The notes under the pieces: model-generated | What the model was told of the DNA's origin: nothing | The model's database searches: none | The model's input: only the letters and a program-made list of their open reading frames with translations | Position numbers and translations under genes: made by a program | In this document: one piece after another, positions 60,811 through 64,000 of the stretch | Layout: the number at the start of each line of letters is the position of its first letter | How positions within the stretch are numbered: the first letter of the stretch is position 1 | Source: Prauserella flavalba | Lineage (GTDB): Bacteria > Actinomycetota > Actinomycetes > Mycobacteriales > Pseudonocardiaceae | Direction of reading: 5' to 3' | Length of the DNA stretch: 64,000 nucleotides | Assembly: GCF_003202235.1 (NCBI RefSeq) | Contig: NZ_MASU01000011.1 | Span: 162,831 to 226,830 of the forward strand

Positions 60811-63093
60811 ATGTCCCGGCACTTCCTCGCGGAGGGCTCACCCGAGCTCTCCGGAGGTGACTACGGCATCGTGGCCGTGGTCGCCGTGGTCGCCCTTGCT
60901 GCGCTCGTCATTGGATATCTGCTGCTCAAGGAGGTCCTGGCCGCCGGTCAGGGCACCCAGAAGATGCAGGAGATCGCCAAGGCGGTGCAGGAAGGCGCGG
61001 CTGCCTACCTCAACCGGCAGCGGAACACCCTCGCCATCTTCGGCGTGATCGTGTTCCTCCTGCTGTTCGCACTCCCCGCGGAGGACTGGAACGAGCGGAT
61101 AGGCCGTTCGCTGTTCTTCTTGGTCGGTGCGGTGTTCTCGTTCTCGATCGGCTACCTCGGCATGTGGTTGTCGACGAGAGCGAACGTCCGCGTCGCGGCA
61201 GCGGCACGCGAGTCCGGTGGCCGGGAGAAGGCGATGCGGATCGCGTTCCGCACCGGTGGCGTAGTCGGCATGATCACGGTGGGACTCGGCCTCTTCGGCG
61301 CTGCCGTCGTGGTGCTCGTGTACGCCGGGCAGGCTCCGAAGGTCCTCGAGGGCTTCGGCTTCGGCGCGGCCCTGATCGCGATGTTCATGCGTGTCGGTGG
61401 CGGCATCTTCACCAAGGCCGCCGACGTCGGCGCCGACCTGGTCGGCAAGGTGGAGCAGAACATCCCCGAGGACGACCCGCGCAACGCGGCCACGATCGCC
61501 GACAACGTCGGCGACAACGTGGGTGACTGCGCCGGCATGGCGGCGGACCTGTTCGAGTCGTACGCGGTGACCCTCGTCGCCGCGCTGATCCTCGGCAGCG
61601 CCGCGTTCGGGGCGACGGGCTACGGCCTGGTGTTCCCGCTGATCATCCCGGCCATCGGTGTGATCACGGCCGTGATCGGCATCTACATCACGCGCGCCAG
61701 GGCGGGCGAGAGCGGGCTGACGACGATCAACCGCTCCTTCTACATCTCGGCCGTCATCTCCGCGGTGCTCTCCGCCATCGCGGCGTTCGTGTTCCTGCCC
61801 AGCTCGTTCGACGGCGCCGAGGGCAACCCGGCCGTCATCGCGACGGTCTCGGTGATCATCGGTATCGCGCTCGCCGGCGTGATCCTGTGGCTGACGGGCT
61901 ACTACACCGGCACCGAGCACGGGCCGGTGAAGGACGTCGGCAAGACGTCGGAGACCGGTGCGGCGACGGTGATCCTCTCCGGTATCGGCGTCGGTTTCGA
62001 GTCGGCGGTGTTCACCGCGCTCGTGATCGGAGCCGCGGTCTTCGGGGCCTACCTGCTCGGTGGTGCGGTGGCGCTGTTCGCCGTCGCGCTCGCCGGAACG
62101 GGTCTGCTCACCACGGTCGGTGTCATCGTCGCGATGGACACGTTCGGCCCGGTGTCGGACAACGCGCAGGGCATCGCCGAGATGTCGGGCGACCTCGAGG
62201 AAGGCGAGGGCGTCCAGATCCTCACCGAGCTCGACGCGGTCGGCAACACCACGAAGGCGATCACGAAGGGCATCGCGATCTCGACGGCGGTGCTCGCCGC
62301 GACCGCGCTGTTCGGGTCCTACTCCGAGGCCATCCTCGGCGCGCTGCGCGACGTGGGCACGGGCCTCTCGGACGTCCCGGACTCGTTCATCGACAGCATC
62401 ATCGTGCCGAACACGCTGGTCGGCGTGATCATCGGCGCGGCGGTGGTGTTCCTGTTCTCGGGCCTCGCCGTCAACGCGGTGTCGAGGGCGGCCGGTGCCG
62501 TGGTCTACGAGGTGCGGCGCCAGTTCCGCGACATCCCGGGGATCATGGAGGGCACGACGCGGCCCGAGTACGGCAAGGTCGTGGACATCGTCACCCGCGA
62601 CTCGCTGAGGGAGCTGGCCACGCCGGGTCTGCTCGCGGTGTTCGCGCCGATCGCGGTCGGCTTCGGTCTCGGCACCGGGGCGCTGGCCGGTTACCTGGGC
62701 GGTGCGATCGCCACCGGCACGCTGATGGCGGTGTTCCTCGCCAACTCCGGTGGCGCGTGGGACAACGCGAAGAAGCTGGTCGAGGACGGTCACCACGGTG
62801 GCAAGAACTCGGAGGCCCACGCCGCGACGGTCATCGGCGACACCGTCGGTGACCCGTTCAAGGACACGGCGGGCCCGGCGATCAACCCGCTGCTCAAGGT
62901 GATGAACCTGGTGTCGCTGCTGATCGCGCCCGCGGTCGTGCAGTTCACCGTCGGCGAGGACGCCTCGATCGGCGTCCGCATCGCCATCGCGCTGGTGGCC
63001 GTGGCCGTCATCGTGGCCGCGATCGTGGTGTCGAAGCGCCGTGGCACGGCCATCGCCGAGACGCCTGCCCCGCAGCAGGCGACGAACGCGTAG
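60811..63093 (+). CDS. hppA: Membrane-bound proton-translocating pyrophosphatase
   Basis: A 760-residue integral membrane protein with about sixteen hydrophobic segments. The pyrophosphate site shows DVGADLVGKVE, DDPRNAATIADNVGDNVGD and near the end DTVGDPFKDTAGPAINPLLKV. The motif GNTTKAITKG has lysine where potassium-dependent enzymes have alanine, so this is the potassium-independent, proton-pumping type. It recovers energy from pyrophosphate by pumping protons. ATG 60811 follows AGGAGG. A strong terminator hairpin follows. Confidence 0.96.
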   Translation: MSRHFLAEGSPELSGGDYGIVAVVAVVALAALVIGYLLLKEVLAAGQGTQKMQEIAKAVQEGAAAYLNRQRNTLAIFGVIVFLLLFALPAEDWNERIGRSLFFLVGAVFSFSIGYLGMWLSTRANVRVAAAARESGGREKAMRIAFRTGGVVGMITVGLGLFGAAVVVLVYAGQAPKVLEGFGFGAALIAMFMRVGGGIFTKAADVGADLVGKVEQNIPEDDPRNAATIADNVGDNVGDCAGMAADLFESYAVTLVAALILGSAAFGATGYGLVFPLIIPAIGVITAVIGIYITRARAGESGLTTINRSFYISAVISAVLSAIAAFVFLPSSFDGAEGNPAVIATVSVIIGIALAGVILWLTGYYTGTEHGPVKDVGKTSETGAATVILSGIGVGFESAVFTALVIGAAVFGAYLLGGAVALFAVALAGTGLLTTVGVIVAMDTFGPVSDNAQGIAEMSGDLEEGEGVQILTELDAVGNTTKAITKGIAISTAVLAATALFGSYSEAILGALRDVGTGLSDVPDSFIDSIIVPNTLVGVIIGAAVVFLFSGLAVNAVSRAAGAVVYEVRRQFRDIPGIMEGTTRPEYGKVVDIVTRDSLRELATPGLLAVFAPIAVGFGLGTGALAGYLGGAIATGTLMAVFLANSGGAWDNAKKLVEDGHHGGKNSEAHAATVIGDTVGDPFKDTAGPAINPLLKVMNLVSLLIAPAVVQFTVGEDASIGVRIAIALVAVAVIVAAIVVSKRRGTAIAETPAPQQATNA

Positions 63094-63106
63094 CGTCACC
63101 GTCAGT

Positions 63107-63139
63107 CCGGGCCCGGAGCGCTCGCCGCTCCGGGCCCGG
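63107..63139 (+). terminator. Terminator hairpin after hppA
   Basis: A perfect 14-bp stem (63107-63120 with 63126-63139) and a 5-base loop, 13 bases past the hppA stop. No T-tract, as with other hairpins here. Confidence 0.75.
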
Positions 63140-63243
63140 CTCGTGTTCGGGTAAGGACAGGGCCGGTTGCAGGCTGCAACACGACCGGTACCGTCGGACG
63201 AAGATCGTGCTCGAATGGACACCGTCTGTCAGGAGGTGTGGGC

Positions 63244-63873
63244 GTGCGGCCGCGGATGACCGTTCTCGCCGCTGTGGTGCTGGCCCTTGGGGGCCTTGGG
63301 CTCGCAGGGTGTGGTCAGCCGAGAACGCAGCCCGGTGCCCAGCAGGCGGCGGAGTCGTCGGGCCCGGGTTTGACGGCGGACGAGGTTCGCCGCGAGGACG
63401 CCACCACCGCGTGGGCCGGCGGGTACTGCGCCGCCGTGTCGGAGCTGGTTCGTTCGTTCTCGCGGATGCCGACCATCGACCCGACCACGCCGCAGCAGGC
63501 GTCGCGCACGTCGAGCGAGCTGCTGGGCGTGATGATCGGGGGCCTCGACCGCACGCTCGACGGTCTCGACCGGCTCAGCCGGGCTCCGCTGTCGGACGGC
63601 GAGCGCATCAAGGCGCAGGCCGTTTCCAGGTACGTGGGTATCCGGGACCGTGCCGTGGGGGCGAAGCAGCAGCTCGACGCGGCCACCACCGAAGAGGCCA
63701 GCAGGGCCGCGATCGGCTCGGTGCGGGCGCCGCTGGAGGAGATCGGCCGGGTCAGCCTGCTTGACGGCTTCGACGCCGTGCCCGAGCTGAAGGAGGCGAG
63801 CCTGCGCGCGCCTCAGTGCAAGGAGCTCACCGACTCGCGGGACACGGCGAGGTTCGATCCGGGCGCCTCGTAG
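63244..63873 (+). CDS. Putative lipoprotein of unknown function
   Basis: A 209-residue lipoprotein. The signal peptide VLAAVVLALGGLGLAGC ends in the lipobox LAGC. The mature part is helical (YCAAVSELVRSFSRMPTIDP, LLGVMIGGLDRTLDGLDRL) with two further cysteines (GGYCAAV, APQCKEL) that may pair outside the cell. GTG 63244 follows AGGAGG by seven bases; GTG 63238 would overlap the site. No family recognised. Confidence 0.8.
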   Translation: MRPRMTVLAAVVLALGGLGLAGCGQPRTQPGAQQAAESSGPGLTADEVRREDATTAWAGGYCAAVSELVRSFSRMPTIDPTTPQQASRTSSELLGVMIGGLDRTLDGLDRLSRAPLSDGERIKAQAVSRYVGIRDRAVGAKQQLDAATTEEASRAAIGSVRAPLEEIGRVSLLDGFDAVPELKEASLRAPQCKELTDSRDTARFDPGAS

Positions 63874-63879
63874 CGCGGG

Positions 63880-63906
63880 GGTCCGGGGACCGCGGTTCCC
63901 CGGACC
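63880..63906 (+). terminator. Terminator hairpin after the lipoprotein gene
   Basis: A 10-bp stem (63880-63889 with 63897-63906) and a 7-base loop, beginning 7 bases past the stop codon. Confidence 0.7.
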
Positions 63907-64000
63907 GGTCTAGGAGTGTGCTGAAAACCCCGCCCGTAGCGAGCGACGATCCAGACGGATGCATCGCGAGGCGGAGGATCGCCCTCGTTCAGTGCGCTCC
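63907..64000. other. Right edge, non-coding, possible repeat or insertion-sequence end
   Basis: The 94 bases contain GGAGTGTGCTGAAAA, which resembles ends of some insertion sequences, and the imperfect inverted pair CGAGG...CCTCG. No ORF with domain content. The window ends before this can be settled. Confidence 0.25.

Noticed and set aside
60838..63222. Long minus-strand open frame opposite hppA
   Set aside because: hppA is unmistakable on the plus strand; the antisense product is Arg/His/Asp low complexity without motifs.

Overview
The window is high-GC actinobacterial chromosome with tightly packed, often overlapping genes (ATGA/GTGA junctions), GTG and TTG starts, a WhiB protein, a GlxR-type Crp, MarP-like protease and the actinobacterial helicase/secretion neighbourhood. 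From about 11 kb to 60 kb the gene order follows the Mycobacterium tuberculosis Rv3683-Rv3649 region (metallophosphoesterase, class A PBP, WhiB, paired ArsA/GET3 ATPases, DUF4177, RidA, MBL hydrolase, Crp, nth, thioredoxin-like, CoA NUDIX, MarP, EphE-like, holin-like, Acs, HAD, Ssd, Tad genes, helicase). Extra genes such as pqq, nhaA, a peptide transporter and a MurNAc-recycling cluster suggest a member of the Pseudonocardiaceae (Saccharomonospora, Prauserella or Amycolatopsis relatives); that placement is inference from gene content.

Region 1 (1-10.9 kb) is accessory. It holds a DUF885 protein, a PucR-type regulator, a FAD amine oxidoreductase and a valine dehydrogenase gene followed by an overlapping ACT-domain gene. 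The valine dehydrogenase is preceded by a consensus-like promoter, an apparently leaderless 12-codon leader peptide rich in hydrophobic codons, and an intrinsic terminator. Next comes a decay zone with remnants of an IS481-like transposase, a LysR regulator, a PucR regulator and an S9 peptidase, then an amidohydrolase. A tRNA-Pro(CGG) marks the edge of the conserved core.

Region 2 (11-36 kb) is the conserved core: cell wall (PBP, MarP), redox and stress (WhiB, ATPase pair, RidA, thioredoxin-like, OsmC), DNA repair (nth), Crp, and transport (NhaA, POT, VIT). A complete pqqA-C-D-E-B operon is inserted between the MBL hydrolase and crp, followed by a convergent MFS gene. Related palindromic repeats with the core AAGGTGGCCTT lie at two convergent gene junctions.

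Region 3 (36-50 kb) has an AT-hook-like protein, an L,D-transpeptidase lipoprotein, a secreted anchor-type protein, acs, a phosphoribosyltransferase with a degenerate Fic-like partner, and a minus-strand nagZ-namZ-amiE-murR-murQ cluster for peptidoglycan salvage, with no MurNAc transporter or kinase beside it.

Region 4 (50-64 kb) is the Tad/Flp secretion locus (HAD, ssd, tadA, tadB, two small overlapping ORFs, tadC, DUF4244 pilin-like, two TadE-like), a PrimPol-domain protein tail-to-tail with a DUF1998-type helicase, the membrane pyrophosphatase hppA with a possible structured leader, and a lipoprotein. The divergent regions upstream of ssd and tadA share a 31-bp module with two DnaA-box-like 9-mers at 18-bp spacing.
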